Shown here: one piece after another, positions 43,946-52,974 of the stretch | Numbering within the stretch: position 1 is the stretch's first letter | Layout: each line of letters opens with the position of its first letter | Assembly: GCF_020614375.1 (NCBI RefSeq) | Contig: NZ_CP085330.1 | Location: forward strand, 124,001-188,000 | Origin: Haladaptatus salinisoli | GTDB lineage: Archaea; Halobacteriota; Halobacteria; Halobacteriales; Haladaptataceae | Direction of reading: 5' to 3' | DNA length: 64,000 bases | Made by a program: the position numbers and the translations under genes | Notes under the pieces: generated by a model | Told to the model about the DNA's origin: nothing | The model's input: the letters and a program-made list of their open reading frames with translations, nothing else | Databases searched by the model: none

Positions 43946-44707
43946 ATGAGCGAACTGAGACGAGCGGTGCGCGCCGGCGAGTCCGTCGTCGGGACGTGGC
44001 TCTCCGTCGGCCACCCGACGGTCGCGGAGTTGAGCGCCGAACTCGGCTTCGACTTCGCCGTCATCGACGCGGAACACACCTCGATGTCGATGGAGACGGT
44101 CGAGAACCTCGCCCGCGCGGTGGACGCCGCGGGCGGCGAGACGGAACCCGTCGCCCGCGTACCGGACGACGACCCGGCCCGAATCAAGCGCGTCCTCGAC
44201 ACCGGCGTTTCCGGTGTTATCGTTCCGATGGTGGAGACGGTCGAACAGGCCCGCGGAGTGGTCGAAGCGACGCGGTATCCGCCGGACGGGATTCGAGGCG
44301 TCGCCGGCGCTCGGGCCTCGACGTACGGACTCGGACTGGCCGACTACTTCGAGCGGGCGAACGACGAACTCCTCGTCGTCGCGCAGATCGAGACCGCGGA
44401 AGGAGTGGAGAACGCGGCCGCTATCGCCGCCGTGGACGGTATCGACGCCCTGTTCGTCGGCCCGGCGGACCTCTCGGCGTCGGTCGGCCGGTTCGGCGAG
44501 ACCGACTCGTTGGACACCGAGATTTCCGCTGTCTTGGACGCGGGACGAGAGACCGACACGCCCGTCGGAACCATCGCGTTCGACCCCGACGACGTGGCGC
44601 GGTGGGCGGACGCGGGATTCGACTTCCAGGTGGTCGGCGTCGACGTCGGGTACGTCATCGACGGCGCGACTCGGGCGAAGCGAGCGTACGAGGAGGCCAC
44701 GCGATGA
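43946..44707 (+). CDS. HpcH/HpaI-type aldolase
   Basis: Class II pyruvate-type aldolase, 253 residues from ATG 43946. Typical: VVGTWLSVGHPTVAELSAELGFDFAVIDAEHT, then IVPMVETVEQARGVV with the metal-binding Glu, GIRGVAGARAS with an arginine of the active site, and FVGPADLSASVG. It would cleave a 4-hydroxy-2-oxo acid into pyruvate and an aldehyde. The gene shares an ATGA overlap with threonine synthase, so the two are translated together. Confidence 0.88.
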   Translation: MSELRRAVRAGESVVGTWLSVGHPTVAELSAELGFDFAVIDAEHTSMSMETVENLARAVDAAGGETEPVARVPDDDPARIKRVLDTGVSGVIVPMVETVEQARGVVEATRYPPDGIRGVAGARASTYGLGLADYFERANDELLVVAQIETAEGVENAAAIAAVDGIDALFVGPADLSASVGRFGETDSLDTEISAVLDAGRETDTPVGTIAFDPDDVARWADAGFDFQVVGVDVGYVIDGATRAKRAYEEATR

Positions 44708-45933
44708 CGCTGGTTTGCTATCGGTGCGGCCGCGAAGCGGCGGCGGGCGCGCGCTGCGAGTGCGGCGAACCGCTCTGGACAGCGGTCGACGCCGGCGATT
44801 TCTCGTGGCCGGACTCTCGCCAGCGGGGGATGTGGCGCTACGCCGACCTGCTTCCCGCGGGGCCGCCGCCGGGCGTCGGGTCGGCGGCGGGCGGGACGCC
44901 GCTTTTCCGCGCGCCGCGTCTCGACGAGTACGCCGGGTGCGCGCTCTGGGTCAAAGACGAGGGGCGGAATCCGACGGGCAGTTTCAAAGACCGGGGGAGC
45001 GCGGTCGGCGTCGCCCGCGCCCTCGAAGCGGGCGACGACTGGGTCGGCACCGTCTCGCACGGGAACATGGCGATGAGCACGGCCGCCACCGCGGCCGGCG
45101 CAGGGCTGGACTGCCTCGTCCTCGTCCCCGACGACATCCCCCAAGAGCGACCCGCCCACATCGCGCGGTACGACCCCGAAATCGTGCGGGTCGAGGGTGA
45201 TTACGGCCGACTCTACGACGAGAGCTTCGAACTACGGGGCGTCCGGTTCGTCAACTCCGACACCCCCGACCGAGTCGCGGGCCAGAAGACGACGGCGTTG
45301 GAGGTCTGCGAGGCGTTCGCTGACTCCCGCCCCTCGCGGCGTTCGTCGCGCGCCGACTCCGAGGAGACCGACGGGCGCGACGCTCCCGACGCCATCGTCG
45401 CCCCCGTCAGCAGCGGCGGGCACGCGAGCGCAACCTGGAAAGGACTGCGCGAACTCCGCGAGGCCGACTTACTCGACACCGTCCCGCGCTTCTACCTCGT
45501 GCAGGCGGCGGCCTGCGACCCCATCGCGCGGGCGTACCGCTCCGGCGCGAAGGAGGTGACGCCGGTCGACGGGGGCGAGACGGTGGCGTACTCCATCGCC
45601 AACGCCGACCCGCCGAGCGGTAATCGCGCGCTGGCGGCGGTTCGCGAGACGGGCGGGGCCGCCCTCTCGGTGTCGGACGACGCCATCCTCGACGCGAAGC
45701 GGCGATTCGCCCGCCGGGCGGGTCTCAGCGTCGAACCGGCCTCGGCGACGACGCTGGCCGGAATTCGTCGTCTCTCGGAGCGCGGCGAAATCGCGCCCGA
45801 CGATCACGTCGTCGCGGTCGCGACCGGCACCGGCTTCCGCGAGCGGTCCGACGCGTCCGCGACTCCGCGAGAGGCTCGGATGGAGGACCTCTCGAGGCTG
45901 GTTCGGTCGCTCGTCCCCGGGTCGTCCGGATAG
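44704..45933 (+). CDS. Threonine synthase family (PLP-dependent)
   Basis: Protein of 409 residues. N-terminal CYRCGREAAAGARCECGE forms a small zinc-ribbon found in archaeal threonine synthases. The PLP lysine lies in NPTGSFKDRGSAV, the phosphate loop in APVSSGGHASATW, and VVAVATGTGFR is near the end. It would convert O-phosphohomoserine to threonine. A Ser/Arg/Asp-rich insertion (SRPSRRSSRADSEETDGRD, about residues 215-235) is unusual. The coupling with an HpcH aldolase is not seen with ordinary ThrC, so a threonine-dehydratase-like or other beta-elimination role is possible. The 3' end overlaps the convergent gene by 130 bases. Confidence 0.85.
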   Translation: MTLVCYRCGREAAAGARCECGEPLWTAVDAGDFSWPDSRQRGMWRYADLLPAGPPPGVGSAAGGTPLFRAPRLDEYAGCALWVKDEGRNPTGSFKDRGSAVGVARALEAGDDWVGTVSHGNMAMSTAATAAGAGLDCLVLVPDDIPQERPAHIARYDPEIVRVEGDYGRLYDESFELRGVRFVNSDTPDRVAGQKTTALEVCEAFADSRPSRRSSRADSEETDGRDAPDAIVAPVSSGGHASATWKGLRELREADLLDTVPRFYLVQAAACDPIARAYRSGAKEVTPVDGGETVAYSIANADPPSGNRALAAVRETGGAALSVSDDAILDAKRRFARRAGLSVEPASATTLAGIRRLSERGEIAPDDHVVAVATGTGFRERSDASATPREARMEDLSRLVRSLVPGSSG

Positions 45934-46286
45934 CAGCGCGCCGGGAGGTAGCCGGTCTCGATGCTCGCGCCGTTGCTCACCACCTCGACGCTCGTGAACA
46001 CGAACTCGGGGCCGTACGGCTCGGTCACCGTCCCGTTCATCGGCCCGACCAGCGCCTTCCCCTCGTCGCCCGTCGCGGTGTCGCGGTAGGTGACGACGAG
46101 GCTGTAACTAACCCATTTCGGCTCGACCGACACGGTCACGTTTCGACAGGTGTAGTCGACGTCGGCCGTCGGCGAGACGACGTCGGGTTGGTTCGTCGCC
46201 GCGAGCGCGGAACCGAACCCGACCCCCGCGGCCGCCCCCACGGCCGCCACGACCAGCAGCGTCAGCGTCGCTCCCCCGGGTTGCAT
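45804..46286 (-). CDS. Small exported or membrane-anchored protein, read-through end
   Basis: Protein of 160 residues. A hydrophobic N-terminal segment (residues about 7-30) acts as signal or anchor. Residues 40-117 are a beta-rich domain with two cysteines (YTCRNVTVSVEPKW; YLPARCYPD). The last 43 residues, SDRTSLERSSIRASRGV and on, lie entirely within the antisense of the threonine synthase gene and look like shadow-frame sequence, so the original stop has probably been lost. Family not recognised. Confidence 0.55.
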   Translation of the reverse strand: MQPGGATLTLLVVAAVGAAAGVGFGSALAATNQPDVVSPTADVDYTCRNVTVSVEPKWVSYSLVVTYRDTATGDEGKALVGPMNGTVTEPYGPEFVFTSVEVVSNGASIETGYLPARCYPDDPGTSDRTSLERSSIRASRGVADASDRSRKPVPVATATT

Positions 46287-46353
46287 ACCGCTAGCACGGC
46301 GCGAACGCAGTTAGCGATTGTTGCCGGTTCGGTCGGCGTCGGCTGCGACGTCG

Positions 46354-46581
46354 CTACTCGTCGGCGTAGCGAATCTCATCGACGACGCGGCGCTCGCCGT
46401 CCTCGTATCGGTAGACGACCCCCTCCTCCTCGTCCCTCGTCGCGCGGTGCGTTCCGTCGCAGAAGGGGTAGTCGTCCGAGAGACCGCACAGGCAGAGCGC
46501 GACGTTCCCTTTCTCGTCGTCGAAATCCTCCTCGTCGAGTTTCAGCGGACCGGTCGCGGCGTGCCGGACTTCGCGGGCCAT
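46354..46581 (-). CDS. CDGSH iron-sulfur protein
   Basis: Protein of 75 residues. The 2Fe-2S motif is CLCGLSDDYPFCDGTH, with the three cysteines and one histidine of the CDGSH (mitoNEET) type. The rest is acidic. A soluble redox or cluster-transfer protein; partner unknown. Confidence 0.93.
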   Translation of the reverse strand: MAREVRHAATGPLKLDEEDFDDEKGNVALCLCGLSDDYPFCDGTHRATRDEEEGVVYRYEDGERRVVDEIRYADE

Positions 46582-46641
46582 GGTCCGGATTGTATCCCTC
46601 GGTACTTCAAACTCGCCGGACGCCGACCGGGTCGCGGGCGC

Positions 46642-48486
46642 TCAGTCCTCGGCGACCGCGTCTTCCGAAACGTCGTCCGCGACCGTTTCGTCCGCGACCG
46701 CCTCCTGAACCCTGATTCCTTTCGAGGCGAGGTGGCGCAACTGCCGGCGGGCGAACTCCTCCTCGCGGGTGCCGCGCGTGGCGAGCACGTACATTCTCGC
46801 GCGGCCGGCGGGTCGCATGGTTCGCCCGGCGCGCTGCGCCCCCTGCCGCCGGGAACCGCCGAGACCTGACGCGACGATGGCTAACTCGGCGTCCGGCAGG
46901 TCGATTCCCTCGTCGCCGACGCGGGAGACGACGAGGGTGTCGAGGCGGCCGTCGCGGAACGCCTGCAGGTGACGCTCGCGCTCGGCGTGGCGCATCTGCC
47001 CGCTGACGAAGGGGACGTCCAGCGCTTCGGCGATGTCGTTCCCCTGCTCCAGGAACTCCACGAACACCAGCGCCTTCGCGGTCGGGTGTTCGGCCAGCAG
47101 GTAGCGAATCTCGTCCACCTTCGCTGGGTTCGACGCCGCTATCTGGCGCTTACCGTGCTGGGTGGCGCTGGCGTACTCGCCGTGATACGCCTCGTCGTCC
47201 CAGCCGACGTACCGAATCTCGACTTCGGGTTCGGCGACGAAACCGGCCTCGAACAGGGCGTCCCAGTCCGTCCCGATGGGCGGGCCGACGAGCGTGAAGA
47301 TGTCCTTCTCCCTGTCGTCCTCCCGGACCGGCGTCGCCGACAGTCCGAGTCGGTGTTTCGTCTGGAGGTCCGCGCTCCGGCGGAAGACCCGACTCGGAAT
47401 GTGCTGGCACTCGTCGTAGACGATGAGCCCCCAGCGCCGCTGGTCGAACAACTGGCGGTGTCTGTCCATCCCTGCGGTCTGGTAGGTTGCGACGGTCACC
47501 GGTCGCACGTTCTTCTCGCCGCCGTGGTACTCGCCGACCTGTTCTCGGGAGAGGTCGGTGTGCGCGAGCAGTTCGTCGCGCCACTGCCCCGCGAGTTCTC
47601 GGCTCGGCACGAGTATCAGCGTCTCCCCGGAGACGGCTTCGAGGACGCCCATCGCGGCGACGGTCTTCCCGCTTCCCGGCGGGCCGACGAGGACGCCCGA
47701 TTTCGCGTCGACGAACTCCTCGACCCACTCGCGCTGGTAGTCGCGCAGGTCGAGGCGGAGTTCGACGGGGAGTTCGTCGCCGGCGTCGAGGTCGCGCTCG
47801 TCCCGCACGGGGTAACCCGCCTCGTAGAGGATTCGCTTGACCTCGGCGACCTTCTCCTCGGCGACCCAGCTCTCGTCGTCGGCGATGGCGGCGCGCAGGT
47901 GGCTCTCGTCCAGTTTCTGTCGCGCGACGTTCCCCATCAGGTCGTCGCTCGCGGCCTGCAGGACGACGTAGCCGTCCTCGTGGGTGTAGAGGCGGAACTG
48001 TCTGGCGCGCTTCCACTGCTGTTCGACGAACGCCTCCAGGTCCGGCGACTGCTCCGGGAGCACCTGCCGAACCGTCCGCATCAGTTCGTCGAGCGAGTCG
48101 TAGGGGGCGGACCAGACGTCCTCCTGTCGGATCTCGTAGGAGTACCCCCCGGTCCGCGTCGTGTCGGTGAGGTGCGCGAACTGCGATAGCTGCGCGCGGG
48201 TGAACTGCCGAGGCTGGTCGGCGATTATCTCGCGGCGCTTCGGGAAGACGACGATTCGCTCGCGGTCGGCCAACTTCTCCCACTCTGTCGGGAACCAGAC
48301 GACCGGGTCGCGCTCCACGTCGAGACGGGCCACCTCGCGCTCGTCGGCCAGGCGCTCCAGCGCGCGATTCGCCGCCTCGTGCGAGCAGTCGAGGGCGCGC
48401 GCCACCTCCTCGGCGGTGAGCACCGGTCGCCCGATCTCCTCGACGGCGTCGTAGAAGTCCGAAATCTCGTAGTCCTCGTCGGTCAC
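46642..48486 (-). CDS. XPB/Rad25-type DNA helicase
   Basis: Superfamily 2 helicase of 614 residues from GTG 48486. N-terminal helical region with an HTH-like ARALDCSHEAANRALERLADERE (about 25-50) and a DRD-like domain; helicase core: LRDYQREWVEEFVDAKSGVLVGPPGSGKT (Walker A about 265-272), VYDECQHIPSRVF (DECQ box, in place of DEAH), SATPVREDDREKD, and in the second RecA domain VFVEFLEQGNDIAEAL, VVSRVGDEGIDLPDAELAI and QRAGRTMRP. Archaeal XPB acts in nucleotide-excision repair, in company with Bax1; no bax1 gene is next to it here. Confidence 0.93.
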   Translation of the reverse strand: MTDEDYEISDFYDAVEEIGRPVLTAEEVARALDCSHEAANRALERLADEREVARLDVERDPVVWFPTEWEKLADRERIVVFPKRREIIADQPRQFTRAQLSQFAHLTDTTRTGGYSYEIRQEDVWSAPYDSLDELMRTVRQVLPEQSPDLEAFVEQQWKRARQFRLYTHEDGYVVLQAASDDLMGNVARQKLDESHLRAAIADDESWVAEEKVAEVKRILYEAGYPVRDERDLDAGDELPVELRLDLRDYQREWVEEFVDAKSGVLVGPPGSGKTVAAMGVLEAVSGETLILVPSRELAGQWRDELLAHTDLSREQVGEYHGGEKNVRPVTVATYQTAGMDRHRQLFDQRRWGLIVYDECQHIPSRVFRRSADLQTKHRLGLSATPVREDDREKDIFTLVGPPIGTDWDALFEAGFVAEPEVEIRYVGWDDEAYHGEYASATQHGKRQIAASNPAKVDEIRYLLAEHPTAKALVFVEFLEQGNDIAEALDVPFVSGQMRHAERERHLQAFRDGRLDTLVVSRVGDEGIDLPDAELAIVASGLGGSRRQGAQRAGRTMRPAGRARMYVLATRGTREEEFARRQLRHLASKGIRVQEAVADETVADDVSEDAVAED

Positions 48487-48519
48487 TGTCGGGTGGTTGG
48501 GGCTCCCGCCGAATACCCG

Positions 48520-49884
48520 TTACGACTCCTCACGGTCCTCCGGTTCCGCTCGGCCGGACGCCTCCGCTCGGTCGTAGGCGCCCGCATCGCGGAGCGCCCC
48601 GCGCTCTTCGAGGACGCTCGGGGTTCGGCACACGCCGCGCGCGCCGGCCGCCTGCGGGACGGTGCAGTTGTTGCAGTTCTCGCAGACGACGGCGGTTTCG
48701 CGGGTTTCGGCTCCCCCGCCGAGGATTCGGGCCGGAAGCCGCGGTTCGGCGTAGAACGGCCGTCCCATCCCCACCGCGTCGCAATCGCCGGCGGACAGCA
48801 GGCGGTCGATTTGACTCCGGGTTCGAACGCCGCCCTCCGCGAGCACCGGCACCGAGACGCGCTCCGCGACCCGCCGGGTGTACTGACGGTTCCACGCCGG
48901 TTCGAAGTCGTACGCCTTGGACTGTATCCAGTTGAGCAGGGCGACCAAACCGGTTCGCGCCCGACTCCCGAACGCGTCGGCGTAGCCCGCGCGGAATCGG
49001 TCGTCGCGCCACGCGCGGTCGGGAAACTCGCCACGGACGATGCTCGCGTCCCAGAACACCGACACCTGCACCGGGACGAGGGCGTCGAACCCCGCTTCGG
49101 CGAGTCGCTCGCAGGTTCGCACGCCGTCCGCGAGCGAGATGCGCCGCCGGACGAACGGCGGCGCGGCCGTCTCGGCGGGCACCTTCGTCACGACCGGCAC
49201 GTCCCGTCCCGCTCGGCTCCGTATCTCCTCGAGGACGAGTTCGAGGAACCGGGTTCGCGCGGCGAACGAGCCCCCGAACTCGTCGTCCCGTCGGTTGTAG
49301 AACGGCGACAGGAACTGCTGGACGATGCCCGCGTTCGCCCCGGCGATGTGGATTCCGTCGTACCCCGCCGCCACGGCGTACTCGGCGCTGCGCCCGAAAT
49401 CGGCGGCGAGGTCGTACACCTCCTCGGTGTCGAGGACGCGCGGGTCGTAGTCGAGAAAGCCCACGCGGTCGAGCGCGCGAAGCGCGCGCGGCGGGCGCGA
49501 GACGGCGAGTTGCGTCAGGTGAGGGTGTTCGGCGCGGTAGCCCGCGTGCCACGTCTCCATGCTCCGCAGGCCGCCGTGTTCGAGTTGCAGGAAGATTCGA
49601 CTCCCGTGGTCGTGGACGGCGTCGGTCAATCGCTCCAACCGCGCGACGAACGCGGGGTCGCTGACGCGGGTCATCCCGGGCGCGGCGCAGCCGCCTTCCT
49701 CGCGGACGACGGTCGCACCCTGGCATATCAACCCCGCCCCCGCCTCCGCGGCGGGTTCGAGCTCTCGAATCAGCGTGTCCACCGCGTCGGAGCCGTTTCC
49801 GGCGCATTCGAGAAGCGGCGCGCGATAGAGCCGATTTCGAAGTTCGACACCCCCGACGTCGAGCGGGTCTTCGAGTGCGGGCAC
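48520..49884 (-). CDS. Old-yellow-enzyme family NADH:flavin oxidoreductase
   Basis: Protein of 454 residues from GTG 49884. FMN-binding TIM barrel: RLYRAPLLECAGNGSDAVDT at the N-terminus, IFLQLEHGGLRSMETWHAGY, then GYDGIHIAGANAGIVQQFLSP with the active-site His/Asn region and NRRDDEFGGSFAARTRF, a hallmark of the group. VGMGRPFYAEPRLP closes the barrel. A CxxCNNC motif (CENCNNCTVPQ) with one further cysteine (GVCRT) suggests a 4Fe-4S cluster as in 2,4-dienoyl-CoA reductase-like members. The FAD/NAD domain of those enzymes is absent. Substrate, probably an unsaturated carbonyl, is unknown. Confidence 0.9.
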   Translation of the reverse strand: MPALEDPLDVGGVELRNRLYRAPLLECAGNGSDAVDTLIRELEPAAEAGAGLICQGATVVREEGGCAAPGMTRVSDPAFVARLERLTDAVHDHGSRIFLQLEHGGLRSMETWHAGYRAEHPHLTQLAVSRPPRALRALDRVGFLDYDPRVLDTEEVYDLAADFGRSAEYAVAAGYDGIHIAGANAGIVQQFLSPFYNRRDDEFGGSFAARTRFLELVLEEIRSRAGRDVPVVTKVPAETAAPPFVRRRISLADGVRTCERLAEAGFDALVPVQVSVFWDASIVRGEFPDRAWRDDRFRAGYADAFGSRARTGLVALLNWIQSKAYDFEPAWNRQYTRRVAERVSVPVLAEGGVRTRSQIDRLLSAGDCDAVGMGRPFYAEPRLPARILGGGAETRETAVVCENCNNCTVPQAAGARGVCRTPSVLEERGALRDAGAYDRAEASGRAEPEDREES

Positions 49885-50007
49885 TACGGATACACGTTCG
49901 GCGCGTTCGGGCGTAAAGGTTCGTGATAGTACGATACGATAGAGAATCCTCGCGCCGCCGATTCGTCGCCGACGGTCGCGCCCCTGCGGTGCTCCCCGAC
50001 CTTCGTC

Positions 50008-50256
50008 TCACTCGCGAGCGATTCCGGCCACCGCGCCGTACAGCCACCGGAAGGGAACGAAGAGGAGGGCGGCGACGTCGACCAGCGCGACGACGAACGC
50101 GTCGCCGGCGACGTCGAAGGGAACGGTGACCGCGACGGCGATACCCAGCGTCAGCAGCAGGTAGGCGGTGAACAGCAGCGCTCGACCGGACCGCCCTTTC
50201 GTCGGGAACGCCGTCGACGCACACACCACGCTCCCGTCTTCGGGGCGAGACCGCAT
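50008..50256 (-). CDS. Small two-helix membrane protein
   Basis: Protein of 82 residues starting at an internal ATG at 50256 (the longer frame has no hydrophobic or conserved content before it). Helices at about 28-48 and 55-75: LLFTAYLLLTLGIAVAVTVP and FVVALVDVAALLFVPFRWLY. Unknown function. Confidence 0.55.
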   Translation of the reverse strand: MRSRPEDGSVVCASTAFPTKGRSGRALLFTAYLLLTLGIAVAVTVPFDVAGDAFVVALVDVAALLFVPFRWLYGAVAGIARE

Positions 50257-50357
50257 CAAGGTGACTCTCGCGTGCTCCGCCGCCAACGGTGTTTCGCGCG
50301 TATCGAACGCCGAGCGCTGCGAGTGCATTTATCCGTCTCGAAGTCGAGTTACCCTGT

Positions 50358-50588
50358 ATGCGCTCCGTTCGCTTCCAACGCGCGTTGAGCCGTGCCCGTC
50401 ACGCCGCCATCGGCGCGGCGATAGGCGGTGCCGTGGGTGGATTGATCAGCCGAGACGCCGCGAGCACCGGCGGTGCCGTCGGTGCGCTCGTCGGCGCGAC
50501 GATCGGCGAGAAACGGGCGACCGCCCGCTCCCGTTTCGAGCAAGCGAAAGAACGCGGGCAAGTACGAATCGAACGGGTCCGCAGATAG
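50358..50588 (+). CDS. Glycine-zipper small membrane protein
   Basis: Protein of 76 residues from ATG 50358. AAIGAAIGGAVGGLISRDAAS followed by GGAVGALVGATIGEKR is a glycine-zipper, with a basic tail. Such proteins insert or oligomerise in membranes. Unknown function; divergent from the preceding small gene. Confidence 0.65.
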   Translation: MRSVRFQRALSRARHAAIGAAIGGAVGGLISRDAASTGGAVGALVGATIGEKRATARSRFEQAKERGQVRIERVRR

Positions 50589-50621
50589 AATCCGGAGCGG
50601 ACCGCCGCGGTTGACGAAACC

Positions 50622-51020
50622 CTACTTCTTTCGCTCCCCGATTCCGAGGAACGCGAGGGCCGCACCAGCGAGCGCGGCGTTCTTGAGGAAGTGGTTTCGC
50701 TCGTTCTGTCGCTGCTGGCCCTCGTGGCTCCAGAAGTCGTGAATCGTCGGCGTGACGCCGACGAAGAAGGCCACGACGGAACTGGCCGCGAGCGCGGGAT
50801 AGCGCCACAGGCTGATACCGACGCCGCCGACCAACAACAGCCAGTGCGACGCGACGACGGAGAGTTCCGGCTTCGGTATCCCCTTCGACTCGGCGTACCC
50901 GCTCTGGGCGTCGACGTTTCTGAACCCGGAGATTCCCGTCAGAATGAGCACGCCGCCGTAGAGCAGTCGAGCTATCCTGAAGGCGGTCGTGTCTGATACT
51001 TCGTCGTTCGTCTCGGACAT
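50622..51020 (-). CDS. DoxX-like membrane protein
   Basis: Protein of 132 residues with four helices. IARLLYGGVLILTGISGFRN at the N-terminus and FLKNAALAGAALAFLGIGE at the end, with FVGVTPTIHDFWSHEGQQRQNERNHF between, are typical of DoxX-family proteins that associate with quinone-reducing or thiosulfate-oxidising systems. Specific role unknown. Confidence 0.85.
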   Translation of the reverse strand: MSETNDEVSDTTAFRIARLLYGGVLILTGISGFRNVDAQSGYAESKGIPKPELSVVASHWLLLVGGVGISLWRYPALAASSVVAFFVGVTPTIHDFWSHEGQQRQNERNHFLKNAALAGAALAFLGIGERKK

Positions 51021-51080
51021 GCGGATGCCGGTTGTCCGCGCTCGCGTAAAGGAGGCTCACAACCGGTCCGATTTACCGCC

Positions 51081-51638
51081 TCACTTCCACTTGATAGAAC
51101 AGCCTCGCGAGGGCATGAACTCCAGGTCCACGTCCTCGCCCGCCAGCACCGAATCGATGGCGTCGCGGACGTAGAACTCGGTGGGTTCGTCGTCCGGATT
51201 GAGCGCGTCGTCCAGTCGCCCGTGGTACGCGAGGGTGAACGCGTCACCCTCGTTTCGCAGGAGGAAGGGGTCGGGCGTACACACCGCGCCGTACGCCTCC
51301 GCCACTTCCTGCGTCTCGTCGCGGAGGTAGGCGTCGTACCGGATGCGACCCTCCTCGACCCACTCCCGCATCGTCTCGAACGAGTCGTCGGGGTACTCCT
51401 CGGCGTCGTTCGGGTTGACGCCGACCACGGCGACGTCGTCGTACTCCGCCGCCACGTCGTTCAGCAGGTCGAACTTGGCCTGCGCGTAGGGACAGTGGTT
51501 GCAGGTGAACACGAGCAGCACCGCGTCGTACTCGGCGAAATCGGCGAGCGTGTACGTCTCCTCGTCCGTGCCTCGAAGTTCGAAGTTCGGCACCGGGTCG
51601 TCGCGCCCGATCTCCGCCTCGGACTCTTTCATAACCAT
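51081..51638 (-). CDS. Thioredoxin-fold redoxin (AhpC/TSA-type)
   Basis: Protein of 185 residues from ATG 51638, placed by a TATA-like TATTTTTAC near 51662-51670 for a leaderless message. Thioredoxin fold: VPNFELRGTDEETYTLADFAEYDAVLL, then the redox CxxC motif CNHCPYAQAKF, and GAVCTPDPFLLRN containing the cis-proline. Resembles the ResA/redoxin group that reduces disulfides or peroxides, without a signal peptide, so cytoplasmic. Confidence 0.88.
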   Translation of the reverse strand: MVMKESEAEIGRDDPVPNFELRGTDEETYTLADFAEYDAVLLVFTCNHCPYAQAKFDLLNDVAAEYDDVAVVGVNPNDAEEYPDDSFETMREWVEEGRIRYDAYLRDETQEVAEAYGAVCTPDPFLLRNEGDAFTLAYHGRLDDALNPDDEPTEFYVRDAIDSVLAGEDVDLEFMPSRGCSIKWK

Positions 51639-51840
51639 ACCAGAAAGTTCCCCCCGAGCGTAAAAATACGTTGTCCCGACCCCGCGGTCGCTCCCGGTCG
51701 TGTTCCGCCCCAAGTCGAGTCTCGGTCCCTCGAGACGATTCGCTTCGGGTCGCCTTCGCCGCGAACCGTCGGCTCCACAGCCTCTCTTCCGAAACTCGAC
51801 CGATGCAGAGTTCGGAGGGTTTCGTCGGTAGAACCGGACA

Positions 51841-51888
51841 GAAATCTCTCCAGATAGCTTTTCGGATATCTCTTCGGATAGCTTTTCG
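51841..51888. repeat. Four tandem 12-base repeats
   Basis: Units read GAAATCTCTCCA, GATAGCTTTTCG, GATATCTCTTCG and GATAGCTTTTCG. Units 2 and 4 are identical; 1 and 3 are variants. The block is AT-richer than its flanks and lies in the space between the redoxin and ArsR-like genes. Confidence 0.7.
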
Positions 51889-51969
51889 GGAACCGCCGCG
51901 AATGCCCTCTCGGACCGGTGTTTTCGGTCCGTAGCGATCGGGCGCTCGAACCGGTCTTCTAGTCCCGTG

Positions 51970-52872
51970 CTACGGGTCCCGTGAACCGTCGCTACGCGCT
52001 CCGAACGACGACCGGTCGATTTCGCGGGCGCGCATCTCCTCGTCGAGCGATATCGTCACGGTGTCTCCCGACTCCTCGACGGTCAACAGCACCTCCAGCG
52101 GGTCCTCCGAGACCAGTTCCACGCCCTCGTCGGACGTGCAAAAATCGAGTTCCCAGTGCGGTATCTCGGTGATATCGACGCCTCGTTCGTAGAAGAACGC
52201 AACGACGGCGGGATGGTCGACGACGTTCTCGCCCGCGGTCGTTCGAAGGAACCCCCCGCAGCGGTCGCACGCGTGGGTGATGCGAACGGAGCGCGGAGAA
52301 CCGTCGGTCGAATCGGTCGATAGTTCGTGGGTTACCGTGCTCGCACACCACGGACAGACGCCGTCGCCGAGGAGTCCTATCAGCCGCCGCGTCCATCGGT
52401 CGAACGCCCGAAGCCGCCCCTCGTCCGTTCGATTTTCGAGTCCCGCCGGGGGAAACGGCGAACTCAACACCGTCTCGCCGCACGCGGAACAGCGCGCGTA
52501 GAACACCTGATTCTCGTACGCCAGTTCGAGTTCTTCGTCGCACGCGGGACAGACGTCGCCGAGCGGAATCGAGTCGACGGTCTCCGGCCCCGCGACGCTT
52601 CCGAGCATCGCTCTGTAGAGGGCGATTCCCCCGGCGAGGTGGGCGTACCCGTCCTCGGTTCGGCGGACGAACGTTCCGGTCAGTTCGTTCAGGTGATACT
52701 GAAACTGGCCGCTGTCGCGCATCCCGACGGCCTCTTTCAACTCCGAAAACGTCGCCGTCCACTCCGGCGCGTTCCAGAGAGCGTGGAGAATCTCGAGCCT
52801 GGTTTCGCTCGCGAGGAGTTGAAAGGCGGTCCGAAGGCGCTCGTCGGTCGGTTCGGGCGTCGTTTCGTCCAT
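51970..52872 (-). CDS. ArsR-type helix-turn-helix regulator with zinc ribbons
   Basis: Protein of 300 residues from ATG 52872. Winged helix: LRTAFQLLASETRLEILHALW and GMRDSGQFQYHLNELTGTFVRR (about residues 10-75). The remainder has three CxxC pairs (CPACDEE, CSACGET, CPWCAS and CDRCGG), two or more zinc ribbons. This matches the haloarchaeal DUF7351-type ArsR-like family, though I identify it by pattern only. It is divergent from an MFS gene across 231 bases that contain two GAAC/GTTC inverted repeats, so it may control that transporter and itself. Confidence 0.8.
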   Translation of the reverse strand: MDETTPEPTDERLRTAFQLLASETRLEILHALWNAPEWTATFSELKEAVGMRDSGQFQYHLNELTGTFVRRTEDGYAHLAGGIALYRAMLGSVAGPETVDSIPLGDVCPACDEELELAYENQVFYARCSACGETVLSSPFPPAGLENRTDEGRLRAFDRWTRRLIGLLGDGVCPWCASTVTHELSTDSTDGSPRSVRITHACDRCGGFLRTTAGENVVDHPAVVAFFYERGVDITEIPHWELDFCTSDEGVELVSEDPLEVLLTVEESGDTVTISLDEEMRAREIDRSSFGARSDGSRDP

Positions 52873-52974
52873 CCTGAGCGGGGACGCGACGACCCGAACA
52901 AAAGGTATCGTATCGGCTTCGAGAACGACGCCGGAAACTGTCGACAATACAACTGAACGGATGTTCTACGAACC

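Noticed and set aside
51671-51934. Plus-strand frame over the 12-base repeats
   Set aside because: The in-frame peptide repeat is only a consequence of the DNA repeat; the rest shows no coding character.
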